Shown: one piece after another, positions 43,340 to 53,210 of the stretch
Layout: each line of letters starts with the position of its first letter
Position numbering within the stretch: the first letter of the stretch is position 1
Assembly (NCBI GenBank): GCA_951802425.1
Contig: OX637797.1
Span: forward strand, 4,216,001-4,280,000
Length of the DNA: 64,000 nucleotides
From: Clavaria fumosa
Lineage: Eukaryota; Basidiomycota; Agaricomycetes; Agaricales; Clavariaceae
Reading direction: 5' to 3'
The notes under the pieces: model-generated
What the model saw: the letters and a program-made list of their open reading frames with translations, nothing else
Database searches by the model: none
Told to the model about the DNA's origin: nothing
Translations under genes and position numbers: made by a program

Positions 43340-45456
43340 GTTGTGTGAGACCCAGTCTGATACTAGATTTACAAAGGAAGATGATGAGGAATTCTGAATG
43401 GAAGTGGAGAAGATGGCTGGAGTCTCATATTTGGGTATAGTTTCCATGTCCACGTTGATCAGAGGTGAGTCCATTGGTTTGCGAATATTCGAGGCTCCAG
43501 CCATCAAAAATCCGAATGCGGTTTCTTATTTTTCAAGGTTTTGCAGATTGGGATTCACTCTTTAGTTGGAACTATGATTTGTTCTCCTGTGTTCAGATTG
43601 TTGAGAATGAGATCCTGGGCCCTGTGGGGATGGTCGATTGTCTGAGAGCTGGTTAGCATAAAAAATGGTTGTCTAATGAGAACCTCACAGGGGAGCATAT
43701 CTGCCACTTGCATTTGAACATGGAACATGCATGGACCAATCTGTAAAGAGAAGTTTTTGATGAGTCCAAGCATTGGAGCAATGGTACCATGAGAGGATTC
43801 CATGTGGATAATGCATTCAGAGTGTAGTGGGTTGCCAAGTTTTTCCCAAACGTCTCGTCGCATTGCTACAATCGAACTTCCCTGGTCAAGAAGGCACTCT
43901 GTGGCAACTCAACCATCCAATATGCCTTCAACGATGTGGAGCGGAGTGGCATCGACTGTGACAACAAGATCAGAGGTGTCCGGAGCTGTAACATTCTTGT
44001 AGAGCATATCCTGCATGGTGGAAATGGTGACCAGAACACAGTGGGTGGTAACCATATCCTTCATCTTTTTACAGATGTCTCCGGAGATGGCGAGTAGTTT
44101 GTGAGGTGTGATGCAGACTGGGATATCGAGTGTGCAGTCGAAAACTTGTTGAACAGTTACCATATTTTTGATCAGAGCCTGATAATGATACTGAACATTG
44201 GGTCATTCGATTCTCTCTGGCTTTGATGGATGAGCTACCTGAGCAGGCATAATGACAACAGCCAGTGTGGGAGGTAACCTAGAGGGCTGAGGATCATTAT
44301 TCCTGTGTGTGGGCACTTTCCTTTTGCCCTTGTCTATTTTCTTTGCTACATCATTTGCAAAGGTGTGAACCATATTTTTCAATGCAGTCCCCTCGTTATC
44401 TTCCTTGTCCGATGCCTCTTCCATCTCCAGGGCATCATCAGATGATCTGGTCGGCTGTGCTTCAAATACCGTGGTAGTCACTGGCTGCGTATTCTGGGAT
44501 TGGTAGGTAGCATAGTACTTATCAAAGTGCTCTGATAGGTTGTTCCCCACGATGGTGCCTGGCAAGTATTGTCCGGAAGGCAGGCAAATCCTGCCTTCAG
44601 CATTCTGTGTACACTTGCCGGATTTGATGTATTCAAGGGCTTTCAGACAGGCATTAATGAAATGACCTAGTTCTGAACAAAAGTTACACATCCAATTTGT
44701 AGGGGCATTTGTGGTTTGAGGGGCAGAGCGTTTTGTTGGTTCGAGAGACTGAGCTGATAAAATTGATTCTGGGCAAGCCATTGTGGAAGCAAATGTTGCC
44801 AAGGCCATGGACATGTCAAGCTCTTCCTTCTTGATTACTGGTTTCAGTTCCCTCCTGGGGGCTGCAGATGAGAATCAGAGGGGTCTGGAGAATTGATCAG
44901 TTGTCACGGAGTGTGGGGATGTCGAGGAAAGTAGGAACTCGGCTGTGGCATGAACCTCATTCATTGGGTATGGGTCCTCTGGATGGTGATCAGGTAGTAT
45001 AATAGCAAGCCAGCTCTCGATCCAGTGCCTTGTATGATCCCTAAATCCGAGGATGTAAAGTCAGTTCCTATCATTTGTAGACATGTGCTGTGAGCTGATC
45101 AAATGTGAGGTGATCTGAAGAAAGTCCTGGTAGTACTCTCCATGTTCTGTGCACATGTAAACTCCTTTTTGGGCCAAGTCTGATATAAACCAGTCCAAAT
45201 TGGCAACAGAAAACAAATGGCCACCATCAGAACCTGGATAAGGGCATTGAATGGCTGCTTTGAAGGTATCCCAAGTCCATTCCAGGTGTGGGTCAGGTGT
45301 GAGAGTCTCCCAAAGAAGACATATATCAGTGTCAAGGTAATGCTTTGCATACCAAATTAAATCAGCCTCAAGGAACATCTGGATTAATGCCAGTCAGTAT
45401 GATGTTGATGTCCTTGAAGTACTGGTTGAGGTGTGTCGGTACTCCATTGAAGGCAG

Positions 45457-46368
45457 TGTAAGGATAATATACAGTTTAAACAAGGAAACATCACAGATAC
45501 CGACTATCCGGATATTTCGGCATCAAAGGCAACAGCAACCGATAACAATCCGATACTGTCCGATAACATCCGGATTATCCAATAAATGTCCGATACCAGA
45601 CTCTCCAGTCTTCAATCCCCTGTAGAGATCACAGCCTGCACATCACACGCACCACCTACACCTCTCTATTTCATCACTCCAGCATGGTCAGCGCTCGACA
45701 TACTCACTATTCCATTCCCCTTCCCTTATTTCATATACCATGCTGTAAATTTCATATTGTGATCCCTTTCAACCATCCAATCAGTTAAATGTTTCAAACC
45801 TTTTGCAGTACTTTGCCCATTGTTCCTAGTACCCCTTTGCTGTACCAGCCACACTTTCCTTCATTTTACAAGTGGTCTGGACATGTGTTAGTCCATGTGT
45901 TAGTCATCGGACATTTCATCCCTCCGAACTGCATGACTCTTTTATGAATCCCTATATGACCTTGTATACAATATCACATTGCCTTCTGTAGCTTCTGGAG
46001 ATTTCCGTAGAATCGGGTTTGCTGTACTTAGAAAAATGTACTTAAGTATGTACTGGACTCTAGGGAAATTCAGCTTTTTGAATGCCCACATTGTGCTGTG
46101 ATCTTCAGGAGGCTCACTCTTCATTGTACCCATTGATCCGCTGGCCTTTGTCATTGCCAGCCCCTAGAACTTTCAATCTGAACATTGGACTCTATCAGAT
46201 CCGATACCGGATACTCCGGACAACGTATATTTTCATTCTCTGAACATTTCACATTCAACCTCTACATCCTCCAAGGTTCTGTCTAGTGTATCCATTGTGT
46301 AACAAGACCCCCTGAAGAACCTGGCCACAAACACCTATTTGCAGCCAACACCAGTACAGCCTATTACA
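45457..46368 (+). repeat. Solo LTR, family F, copy 2 (912 bp)
   Basis: TGTAAGGATAATAT .. CAGCCTATTACA, with the 4-bp TSD GCAG (45453-45456, 46369-46372). Full-length homologue of 10667-11572. Confidence 0.87.
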
Positions 46369-46451
46369 GCAGGAGCCCCATGAGCGCCACAGAGCGGATA
46401 TATTGGTTGGTTAGCCATTTGTATTAGTGAGTAGGGTGGTAAGCAAACTTC

Positions 46452-46893
46452 ATCTGGATACCTGAGAAACCATGGAATTCATTGAGCAACTCCCCAAGAG
46501 CTCCAGTTTTACTCCAATCCTAGTGGTTGTTGATAGGTTCATGAAGCAAGGGATTTTTATCCTGACAACCAATGAAGTGAACTCTGCAGAGTTGGCTCAT
46601 CTGTTCATACTCCACATCTTCTCCAAACATGGAGTCCTGTCACACATCACTTCCAACCATGGCTCCAAGTTTGTCTCCCACTTTTTCTGCTCATTGGGCA
46701 AAGTCCTCAATATGACTTTGCACTTTACCTCCAGATATCATCTGGAAGGTGACAGACAAACAGAGCAGACTAATCAGATGTTGGAACAATACCTCCATTG
46801 TTACTGCAATTACCAGCAGGACAATTGGTCTAAACTCCTGCCCCTAGCAGAGTTTGCCTACAACAATGCCCCAAGTGGCACTACAGGGGTTTC
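46452..46893 (+). pseudogene. Family C-type integrase relic
   Basis: Reads MEFIEQLPKSSSFTPILVVVDRF, HIFSKHGVLSHITSNHGSKFVSHF, RYHLEGDRQTEQTNQMLEQY and LLPLAEFAYNNAPSGTTGVS, collinear with the intact family C integrase at 52131-52550. Catalytic Asp in TSDHG is changed (TSNHG), and the HPEGDGQ loop is altered. Codons that contain CG in the intact copy have become TG or CA here, so this is an old, deaminated copy. After 46893 a Pro/Leu/Ser-rich junk frame follows up to the A LTR at 46937. Confidence 0.8.
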
Positions 46894-46936
46894 CCTCCCA
46901 TGCCTTCCACTCCTCCTCCTCCCACTTTCACCATTC

Positions 46937-47855
46937 TGTTAGGGCCTGTCCTGTCTTGTCAATAACACTGAAGGTTCAATTGGTTGGTGACCGGTCTTGT
47001 AACTCACTGAAACCAATCAACTGTTGAGTATAATTGATGATACTCAGTCCAGGAAGGTCACGAAGTCGATAGACGAAGTGTATGAAAGGAGAAGGTTGAG
47101 TTGAATTGGGCAGGTGTCACTGAGAAGGTCATGAAGTCGACCAACGAAGCGTAGAGAAGAAAATAGATGAATTGGGAGAAAGAGATGTTATTGAGTAGGT
47201 CATGAGTAGTCGTAACAATGTTGAGAAGTAGGTCAGTGAAGGCAGTCACTTTGCTGACCGAGAATAGAACCTGTAGGGTTCCAAGAGTCAGTACCAAGAT
47301 GAAAGAAGGAATACTTAGGTTGCGTGAGTTGTTACAAGTGTGGAGGATGAGTTAGAGTTAAGCAGAGTGTGTCTTGACATTCTTGAGGTCACCAAGTGAG
47401 ACAAGACCTATCAATCATGGTGGTTCCAAGCTCAAAGGGCATAAATAGCCTCAAGCTTAAACCAATGTGCATCAATATCAAGTCTACAGTACAGGAAGTA
47501 CATGTGAGACTTACAGTGTATATACGTTCATACAAGAGGTATAACGAAAAAGGAAAAGTACAGAGGTCTCCAGGCGACCGAACTATAGTAGAGCAGGGTA
47601 TGTTTAGTCATATAGTAACCGTGTGCATGTTCTACTAAGGTCGCAAGGGGTTAGGAAGGCATAGGTAAGGTCGCAAGGATGACCAGTCATGAGTCGCGAC
47701 CTTGTAAATAAACATATATGTAGTTATAACTATGAGGGGAAGTTTGGATCATAGATAGGGTAACTATGTACTACAAAAGGAAAGGGATAGACATAATTGG
47801 GAGGAGGTACACAGCTGACTGTCAGTGGCACATTTGAGTGTAAGGTTGCAGTGTC
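46937..47855 (-). repeat. Family A LTR fragment, reverse orientation
   Basis: Begins TGTTAGGGCCTGTCCTG, the reverse complement of the A LTR end, and runs to the AACACTCAAATGTGCCA region of the LTR. The rest (LTR start) is missing because the family B LTR starts at 47860. No A interior lies on either side, so it is a solo or truncated LTR. Confidence 0.85.
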
Positions 47856-47859
47856 ATGG

Positions 47860-48149
47860 TGTTAGGATCGCTTACATAAGCATCCAAAAAGAGCAGTTGT
47901 GGAGAAACTGGGGAGGGTTGTTGGAAGGTCACATGACCTGTGGCTGTGTCCAAGATTATGTAATCGGAAGGTCACATGACCTGGGCCTGGGCGCATCACG
48001 TGATCCGAGGGTCCAAGCATGGGAAAGTTGGCAAGTGCTGGGGTTCCCGCTATATATACTGCGTCATTTCCATTTTTGTACTCTTTTCCCCTTATCTTAG
48101 TATTGTTGTCATGACCTTATGCTTAAGTTTTGTGAGACCAAGTCTGATA
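47860..48149 (+). repeat. Family B 5' LTR of the B/C chimera
   Basis: TGTTAGGATCGC .. AGTCTGATA, 290 bp, the best preserved copy of the family B promoter. TATATATA at 48051-48058. Confidence 0.9.
48051..48104 (+). promoter_or_regulatory. Family B LTR promoter and predicted RNA start
   Basis: TATATATA at 48051-48058, then ATCTTAGTATT at 48094-48104, which is the exact complement of the 11-nt primer-binding site at 48151-48161. The 43-nt distance is a little longer than in family A. Confidence 0.62.
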
Positions 48150-48150
48150 T

Positions 48151-48161
48151 AATACTAAGAT
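48151..48161 (+). other. Self-priming primer-binding site, family B
   Basis: AATACTAAGAT one base after the LTR. Its 11 nt match the length used by Tf1 self-priming. Perfectly complementary to 48094-48104. Confidence 0.68.
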
Positions 48162-48220
48162 CTGCCTGTCCACCCTAGCCCCGTGTCCTAACCTGGCTTA
48201 CCTGGACCCTTAATTTCAAA

Positions 48221-48239
48221 CTGTGACACGTTGTCACAG
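48221..48239. promoter_or_regulatory. Palindrome in family B leader
   Basis: CTGTGACACGTTGTCACAG, 8-bp perfect arms around CGT; counterpart of 31246-31264. Confidence 0.5.
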
Positions 48240-48469
48240 CTCAGCCCCTATCATCCTCTTCTTCTTTACCCTGCCCGCGGTGTGTAACAGAACCATGTGA
48301 AATTTTTACTGTGTGTAGATACACGTGACCAGACCTGGAGGAAGTCTACTGTGACCCTCCCCAAGAGATACCAAGTGCCAAAGGCCTGGAACTTTGCTTC
48401 ACAGCTACATACCAGTGAATTGTGTAGTGTACAGGGCATGGAAAGGCCCTCTACTTAGTTTTTCTGTAG

Positions 48470-48560
48470 TTTCCTGGTCCAGTGGACAGGGCCCTTGCTC
48501 TGTGACCATTGTCAGAAGGGCACACGGGCAACTCACTAGGAGTTGTGGAGTGACCACCTG
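48470..48560 (+). repeat. tRNA-like segment in the family B leader
   Basis: A-box-like TGGTCCAGTGGACAG at 48475-48489; B-box weak (GGGCAACTC, 48526-48534). Same element position as 30945-31035. Confidence 0.4.
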
Positions 48561-48680
48561 GGACACCATTCAGGCCCCACGTTAACAAAAGTTTCATAGA
48601 ATAAGAGTTCTATAGGTACATAAGTACACAGAAGAGCAGCCTAAGAGGACAGGACTGTTAAGAGATCGAAGAAATCCTGA

Positions 48681-49316
48681 GTGCCGAAGGCCTGGAATTT
48701 TATTTTACAGTGCTATAGAATGCTGGACCTAGCTGTTGCCCCCTTTGATGGGCAGAAAAGGAACTTCTGTACATTCCTCCAATCCTTTCACCTCCTGTTT
48801 ATGGCGAACCTGACTGTCTATGCTGTGGACCTGGTGAAGGTCCTCTTTGCTCTGAGCAAAATTGCTGGAGAAGGATTCACTGCAGAATGGGCGAATATGA
48901 AAGCAGAAGAGATCCTGGGTAGTGGCAAGGCCAGAACCTGGGCAGAGTTTGTGGAGGAGATGAAGTGCACATTCAATGACCCGAATGACCGTGCGACTGC
49001 CCTTGCTGATATTGCAGGGCTGAAACAGGGTGCCATGACAGCACCAGAGTTCTTTGCAAAATTCGAGACACTGTTCCAACAGGCGAAGTTGAGTGCAGAG
49101 AAGGACTCAGGAATCCTAGTCTATTGGCTGGAGTTGAACCTGAGTAGGAGGCTGGTGGAGAGAATCTATGGTGTCTCCCCAATGCCAGAGACATATGGAG
49201 AATGGAAGCTGCTGGCTGAGAGGCTTGATGCCCAGCAAAGGCGACTGGATGGGATACTTGCAGAATGGACACCGCGACCTGCCACAACCGGGCCACAAAG
49301 CCAACGAGTGTTGTAA
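48681..49316 (+). CDS. gag: Family B gag of the chimera, C-terminus replaced
   Basis: Open for 211 codons and almost the same as B1 gag: LDLAVAPFDGQKRNFCTFL, KVLFALSKIAGEGFTAEW, FVEEMKCTFNDPNDRATALADI, FFAKFETLFQQAKLSAEKD, LLAERLDAQQRRLDGILAEW. Homology to B1 stops at 49280 (CACCGCGACC). The following bases belong to a family C gag: in a different frame they read QPGHKANECCKR, the second half of a CCHC knuckle. The B gag frame thus runs into family C sequence and stops at 49314. The protein lacks a nucleocapsid, and gag and pol are not joined in one frame, so the chimera is not a working unit. Confidence 0.82.
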   Translation: MPKAWNFILQCYRMLDLAVAPFDGQKRNFCTFLQSFHLLFMANLTVYAVDLVKVLFALSKIAGEGFTAEWANMKAEEILGSGKARTWAEFVEEMKCTFNDPNDRATALADIAGLKQGAMTAPEFFAKFETLFQQAKLSAEKDSGILVYWLELNLSRRLVERIYGVSPMPETYGEWKLLAERLDAQQRRLDGILAEWTPRPATTGPQSQRVL

Positions 49317-49392
49317 GCGGACCTCGCAGGCCAGTGCCAGCGCTGCACGAATCACCTCCGAGGGAGGTGACTCCATGCCAAAAAAAGATTGA
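49281..49392 (+). pseudogene. gag: Family C gag C-terminus (half zinc knuckle to stop)
   Basis: Frame starting GHKANECCKRTSQASASAAR and running to MPKKD and TGA (49390-49392). Only the second half of the CCHC motif remains; the first half lies beyond the B/C junction and is lost. It ends in the frameshift site. Confidence 0.75.
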
Positions 49393-49429
49393 GCAGCCCA
49401 GAGAGCATAGTACGACTCTCCGGCTGCTC
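49380..49429 (+). promoter_or_regulatory. -1 programmed frameshift signal between family C gag and pol
   Basis: Slippery heptamer A-AAA-AAA at 49380-49386 in the gag frame (CCA AAA AAA GAT TGA). A 4-nt spacer follows, then a stem-loop: GAGCAGCC (49391-49398) pairs perfectly with GGCTGCTC (49422-49429), and an inner GAGAG (49401-49405) pairs with CTCTC (49416-49420) around a 10-nt loop. Slipping back one base moves ribosomes from gag into the pol frame (AGA TTG AGC), which is open for 1273 codons. Confidence 0.82.
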
Positions 49430-52400
49430 CGACTCCGATCGTACGGAACCGATACTCGATACCCTTTCCTTTCATCGTTCTCTTTCCCTTCTTGCCTCCT
49501 CTCCTTCTATTTCGTCTCCGTTCAAAGCTATGATAGACTCCGGCGCTGAACTTTGTTTCATTGACGCCAAATTTGCTTCTCGCTTCCGTCTTCCGAAAAC
49601 TCCGGTGACCCCTCGGGAGGTCGTTTTTATTAACGGGACCACCTCCGTATGGGTTACCGAAGCGGTCTGGTTATCCATTCAGCTCTCCGCCATGGATCCG
49701 ACCGATGTCTTGTGTGTAGTTACCGATCTTGATCCCTCTAGTGATGTGATCTTGGGAATGAATTGGCTGTTCCAAAACAACCCGCTGGTTGACTGGATTA
49801 CTGGCCAGATAAAGCCCAGACCATCTAAGAAAGAGGAGAAAACTCCGAAATCTGATCCAGAGGGTGCACCAGCCAGCACTCTCTACTCTGTCCCTCTGTC
49901 CACCTCTGTCCCTCTGTCTGTCTCCGCTCCGTGTGCTCCGGTTCAAATGTCGTCTGCAGCGACTCCGAACCAGACCCGGACTCCGTCTCCATCCCTGCCT
50001 CTGTCTCTGTCTTTGACCCGGTCTCTGACCTTTCCGTCTACTCCGTCTCTCCAGGAGACACCCAAAATTTCTTTTGTGAATGCTGCCGCATTCGTCACGG
50101 CTTGTGGACTTCGCGGGTCCCAAGTCTTTGGCATGACGTTGTCGAGCGAGTCCGCGCGCGCGGCCTCCGCTTCGTTCAACGTCCCCGACACCACCCCCCA
50201 GGACCTCCTCTCCGTTCCGGAGGAGTACAAGGACTTCCCAGATGTCTTCAGTAAAAAGAAGGCAGATACCCTTGCTCCGCATCGACCATATGATTTAAAG
50301 ATCAACCTGCTGGATGGCCAATCCCCTCCGCCAGGTGCGGTCTACTCTCTGTCGCAGTCCGAACTCAGCGAACTCTGCGAGTTTTTGGACGAGCACCTCC
50401 GCATCGGATTTATCCGTCCAAGCCGTTCTCCGCACGGAGCACCTGTGCTCTTTGTCCGGAAGAAAAACGGAACGCTCCGATTATGCGTTGATTTCCGTGG
50501 TCTCAATAAATTGACCAAAAAAGACCGTTATCCGCTCCCGCTGACTAAAGATCTTCTCGACGTTCCAGGAAAAGCCCGAATCTATACAAAACTCGACCTC
50601 CGACACGCGTATCACCTGGTCCGTATCGCTGAGGGTGACGAATGGAAGACCGCATTCCGCACCCGATACGGATCCTTTGAATGGTGTGTGATGCCTTTCG
50701 GGCTCACAAACGCGCCCGCCACATTCCAGCACTTTATGAACGACATATTCTCTGACCTTCTCGACACGTTCATGGTCGTCTACCTCGACGACATCTTAAT
50801 TTACTCCGAGGATCCAAAACAACACGCTGAGCACGTCCGAGAGGTACTCCGAAGGCTCCGGGAGCACGGTCTCTTCCTGAACCCGGCTAAGTGTGAATTT
50901 CACGCTGAAACCGTGGAGTATCTCGGATTTGTTTTATCTCCGTCCGGACTTTCTATGGACACGGCTAAAGTGAAAACTATACAGGACTGGCCGACTCCGC
51001 GGAAGGTCAAAGATGTCCAGTCCTTCCTCGGGTTCGCCAATTTCTACCGCCGCTTCGTCCATGGATATTCCGAGATCGTCGCTCTGATGAACCGCTTGAC
51101 GCATAAAAACATCGAGTGGCAGTGGTCCGACGATTGCCAGTCCGCGTTTGACTATCTAAAAACCGCGTTCTCCACGGCTCCGATCCTCTCGCACTTCATA
51201 CCTGGAGCTCCGCTGATAGTCGAAACGGACGCCTCGGACTACGCTGTCACCGCGATACTTTCTACGGTCGCCTCCGACGGTGAAGTCCACCCTATCGCTT
51301 TTCATTCCCGCACCCTAGGCGTCTCCGAACTGAACTATGACACCCACGATAAGGAACTTCTCGCTATATTTGAGGCGTTTACCGCTTGGAGGCACTATCT
51401 CGAAGGTTCTGAAATTCCGGTCGACGTTGTTACCGACCACAAGAACCTAGAGTACTTCTCCACGGTCCGCCTGCTCACCCGGCGTCAAGCCAGGTGGTCG
51501 GAGTTCCTTTCCCAGTTCAATCTCGTGATCCGATTCCGCCCCGGGCGCCTCGGAATGAAACCTGATGCGTTGACTAGACGTTGGGACGTCTATCCCAAAG
51601 AGGGGGATAGCGACTATGCCCGCGTCAATCCGCAAAACCTCCAGCCGATGTTCTCCGGCGAACAATTGATATCGTCTCTCCGAGCTTCGTCGCTTTACGT
51701 ACCCGCACTCCGCGCGTCGTTTGTGATTGACGATCATCAACTCCGAGAGGACATCCGGTCTGGACTCTTGCTCGATCCTGTGATTGTCCCGATCCTAGAA
51801 GACCTCCACTCGAACTCCGCGGACCCTAAGTGGTCCATGGACGACGACGGACTTCTCCGCGAGCGCGGACGGATTTATGTACCGGACGTCAATGACCTCC
51901 GACTCCGCGTTTTACGCGCGAGACATGATCACCCACTCGCCGGACATTTCGGTCGGACCAAGACTACGGCCTTGGTCTTCAGGGATTATACCTGGCCGAA
52001 ACTCCGAGGATTCGTATCGGACTTTTGCAAGTCTTGCACGACTTGTGGTAGGGCGAAAGCCCCTTGGCATAAGCCATATGGAACGCTCAAGCAGCTACCC
52101 ATACCCGAGAAACCGTGGAATTCCATTTCGATGGATTTCATCGAGCAACTCCCTGAGAGCTCCGGTTTTACCACAATATTGGTGGTTGTTGATAGGTTTA
52201 CGAAGCAGGGAATCTTCATCCCGACGACCGACGAAGTGAACTCCGCGGAGTTGGCCTGTCTATTCGTATTCCACGTCTTCTCGAAACATGGAGTTCCGTC
52301 GCATGTCACCTCCGATCACGGCTCCGAGTTCGTTTCCCGTTTTTTTCACTCGTTGGGTAAAGTCCTGGACATGACTTTACACTTCACCTCCGGATATCAT

Positions 52401-53210
52401 CCGGAGGGCGACGGACAGACGGAGCGGACTAACCAGACGTTGGAACAATACCTCCGTTGTTACTGCAATTACCAGCAGGACAACTGGTCGCAGCTTCTAC
52501 CCCTCGCCGAGTTTGCCTACAACAATGCCCCGAGCGCCACCACTGGGGTTTCTCCGTTCTTCGCAAACAAGGGTTATCATCTGAATATCTCGGTATTTCC
52601 CGAACGCGAAGTAACTTCGGTCCGTGCCCGAGAGCTCGCTGTAGACTTGGATCAGCTGCACCAAGAACTCCGTAACCAAATCGCCGAAGCGCAGAGTCGC
52701 TATCAGGGTCCGGCGGACAAACGTTGGACTCCGGCACCGGAGTTTAAGGTCGGAAACCGAGTATACGTAAAGGCGAAGTTTTTCCGTACGACCAGACCCT
52801 CCAGAAAACTCTCCGACAAGTTCCTCGGACCTTTCGAGATCATCGGAGAGGCCGGTTCGCACTCCTTCGTACTCCGACTCCCCGAGGCCATGCGAGCCGT
52901 CCACCCCGTCTTCCACATTTCCATGCTGGAGCCAGTCACTCCGAATACAATTCCGAATCGTACCATCACCCCGCCTCCTCCGGTAGAGATCGATGGAGAC
53001 TTAGAGCATGAAATCTCCGAAGTGCTCGACTCCAAGATCGACAAACGCCGCACCTGCAAACTCCTATACCTGGTACGGTGGTCCGGATACGAAGGAACCG
53101 ATGAGGAAACATCCTGGCTTCCCGCTACGGAACTTGCCCACACCTCCGAGGCCGTTTCGGATTTCCACCAAGCTTATCCGAACAAACCCGGACCTCTCAA
53201 TACCCTCTAG
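49389..53210 (+). CDS. pol: Family C pol, intact: protease-RT-RNase H-integrase-chromodomain
   Basis: One uninterrupted frame of 1273 codons, entered by -1 frameshift rather than its own ATG (codon 1 is TTG; first ATG is residue 48). Protease around residues 48-54 (MIDSGAE). A Ser/Pro/Thr-rich linker (150-230). RT with catalytic YLDD at 465-468 (VYLDDILIYSE). RNase H with Asp 614 (ETDASDYAVTA), THDKELLAIFEAF and VVTDHKNLEYF. Integrase HHCC finger at about 846-886 (HDHPLAGHFG .. CTTCGR), core residues Asp 916 (SMDFIEQLP), Asp 976 (TSDHGSEF) and Glu 1012 (GQTERTNQ), a DD35E spacing. GPF module (KFLGPFEIIGEAG) and chromodomain near 1215-1268 (KLLYLVRWSGYEGTDEETSWLP). All catalytic residues are present. 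The sequence is CpG-rich, unlike every other element here. Confidence 0.95.
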   Translation: MSSPESIVRLSGCSDSDRTEPILDTLSFHRSLSLLASSPSISSPFKAMIDSGAELCFIDAKFASRFRLPKTPVTPREVVFINGTTSVWVTEAVWLSIQLSAMDPTDVLCVVTDLDPSSDVILGMNWLFQNNPLVDWITGQIKPRPSKKEEKTPKSDPEGAPASTLYSVPLSTSVPLSVSAPCAPVQMSSAATPNQTRTPSPSLPLSLSLTRSLTFPSTPSLQETPKISFVNAAAFVTACGLRGSQVFGMTLSSESARAASASFNVPDTTPQDLLSVPEEYKDFPDVFSKKKADTLAPHRPYDLKINLLDGQSPPPGAVYSLSQSELSELCEFLDEHLRIGFIRPSRSPHGAPVLFVRKKNGTLRLCVDFRGLNKLTKKDRYPLPLTKDLLDVPGKARIYTKLDLRHAYHLVRIAEGDEWKTAFRTRYGSFEWCVMPFGLTNAPATFQHFMNDIFSDLLDTFMVVYLDDILIYSEDPKQHAEHVREVLRRLREHGLFLNPAKCEFHAETVEYLGFVLSPSGLSMDTAKVKTIQDWPTPRKVKDVQSFLGFANFYRRFVHGYSEIVALMNRLTHKNIEWQWSDDCQSAFDYLKTAFSTAPILSHFIPGAPLIVETDASDYAVTAILSTVASDGEVHPIAFHSRTLGVSELNYDTHDKELLAIFEAFTAWRHYLEGSEIPVDVVTDHKNLEYFSTVRLLTRRQARWSEFLSQFNLVIRFRPGRLGMKPDALTRRWDVYPKEGDSDYARVNPQNLQPMFSGEQLISSLRASSLYVPALRASFVIDDHQLREDIRSGLLLDPVIVPILEDLHSNSADPKWSMDDDGLLRERGRIYVPDVNDLRLRVLRARHDHPLAGHFGRTKTTALVFRDYTWPKLRGFVSDFCKSCTTCGRAKAPWHKPYGTLKQLPIPEKPWNSISMDFIEQLPESSGFTTILVVVDRFTKQGIFIPTTDEVNSAELACLFVFHVFSKHGVPSHVTSDHGSEFVSRFFHSLGKVLDMTLHFTSGYHPEGDGQTERTNQTLEQYLRCYCNYQQDNWSQLLPLAEFAYNNAPSATTGVSPFFANKGYHLNISVFPEREVTSVRARELAVDLDQLHQELRNQIAEAQSRYQGPADKRWTPAPEFKVGNRVYVKAKFFRTTRPSRKLSDKFLGPFEIIGEAGSHSFVLRLPEAMRAVHPVFHISMLEPVTPNTIPNRTITPPPPVEIDGDLEHEISEVLDSKIDKRRTCKLLYLVRWSGYEGTDEETSWLPATELAHTSEAVSDFHQAYPNKPGPLNTL

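Larger units (their letters stand above)
41150..43362 (+). repeat. Solo family B LTR in element D, itself split by element E
   Basis: Begins TGTTAGGATCGC at 41150 and ends GTCTGATA at 43362, with the 5-bp TSD CTAGA (41145-41149, 43363-43367). Without the nested element and its TSD the LTR is 331 bp, 40 longer than B1. This is accounted for by a 42-bp tandem duplication (41213-41296). Confidence 0.88.
39898..45456 (-). pseudogene. Gypsy family D, gag-protease-RT remains (minus strand)
   Basis: A fourth Gypsy lineage. Minus-strand order: gag capsid-like part (45378-45061, DTDICLLWETLTPDPHLEWTWDTFKAAI); gag C-terminus with a CCHC knuckle (44680-44640, CNFCSELGHFINAC); protease-like segment (43863-43555, MESSHGTIAPMLGLIKNF); RT N-terminal part (40780-40568, GFLWPEEEKLVHYLIKAQEDAFTW and PPGIYDEVLKVI); RT palm (40258-39900, IPMGYTNMMQ, VTIPFVDNVVIKGP where YVDD is replaced by FVDN, FVWEHLNNVNRVLQ, CTYQGRILD). 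RNase H and integrase are absent. The protease to RT junction is split by a solo family B LTR (41150-43362), and the 5' end is cut by the solo LTR at 45457. Confidence 0.72.
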
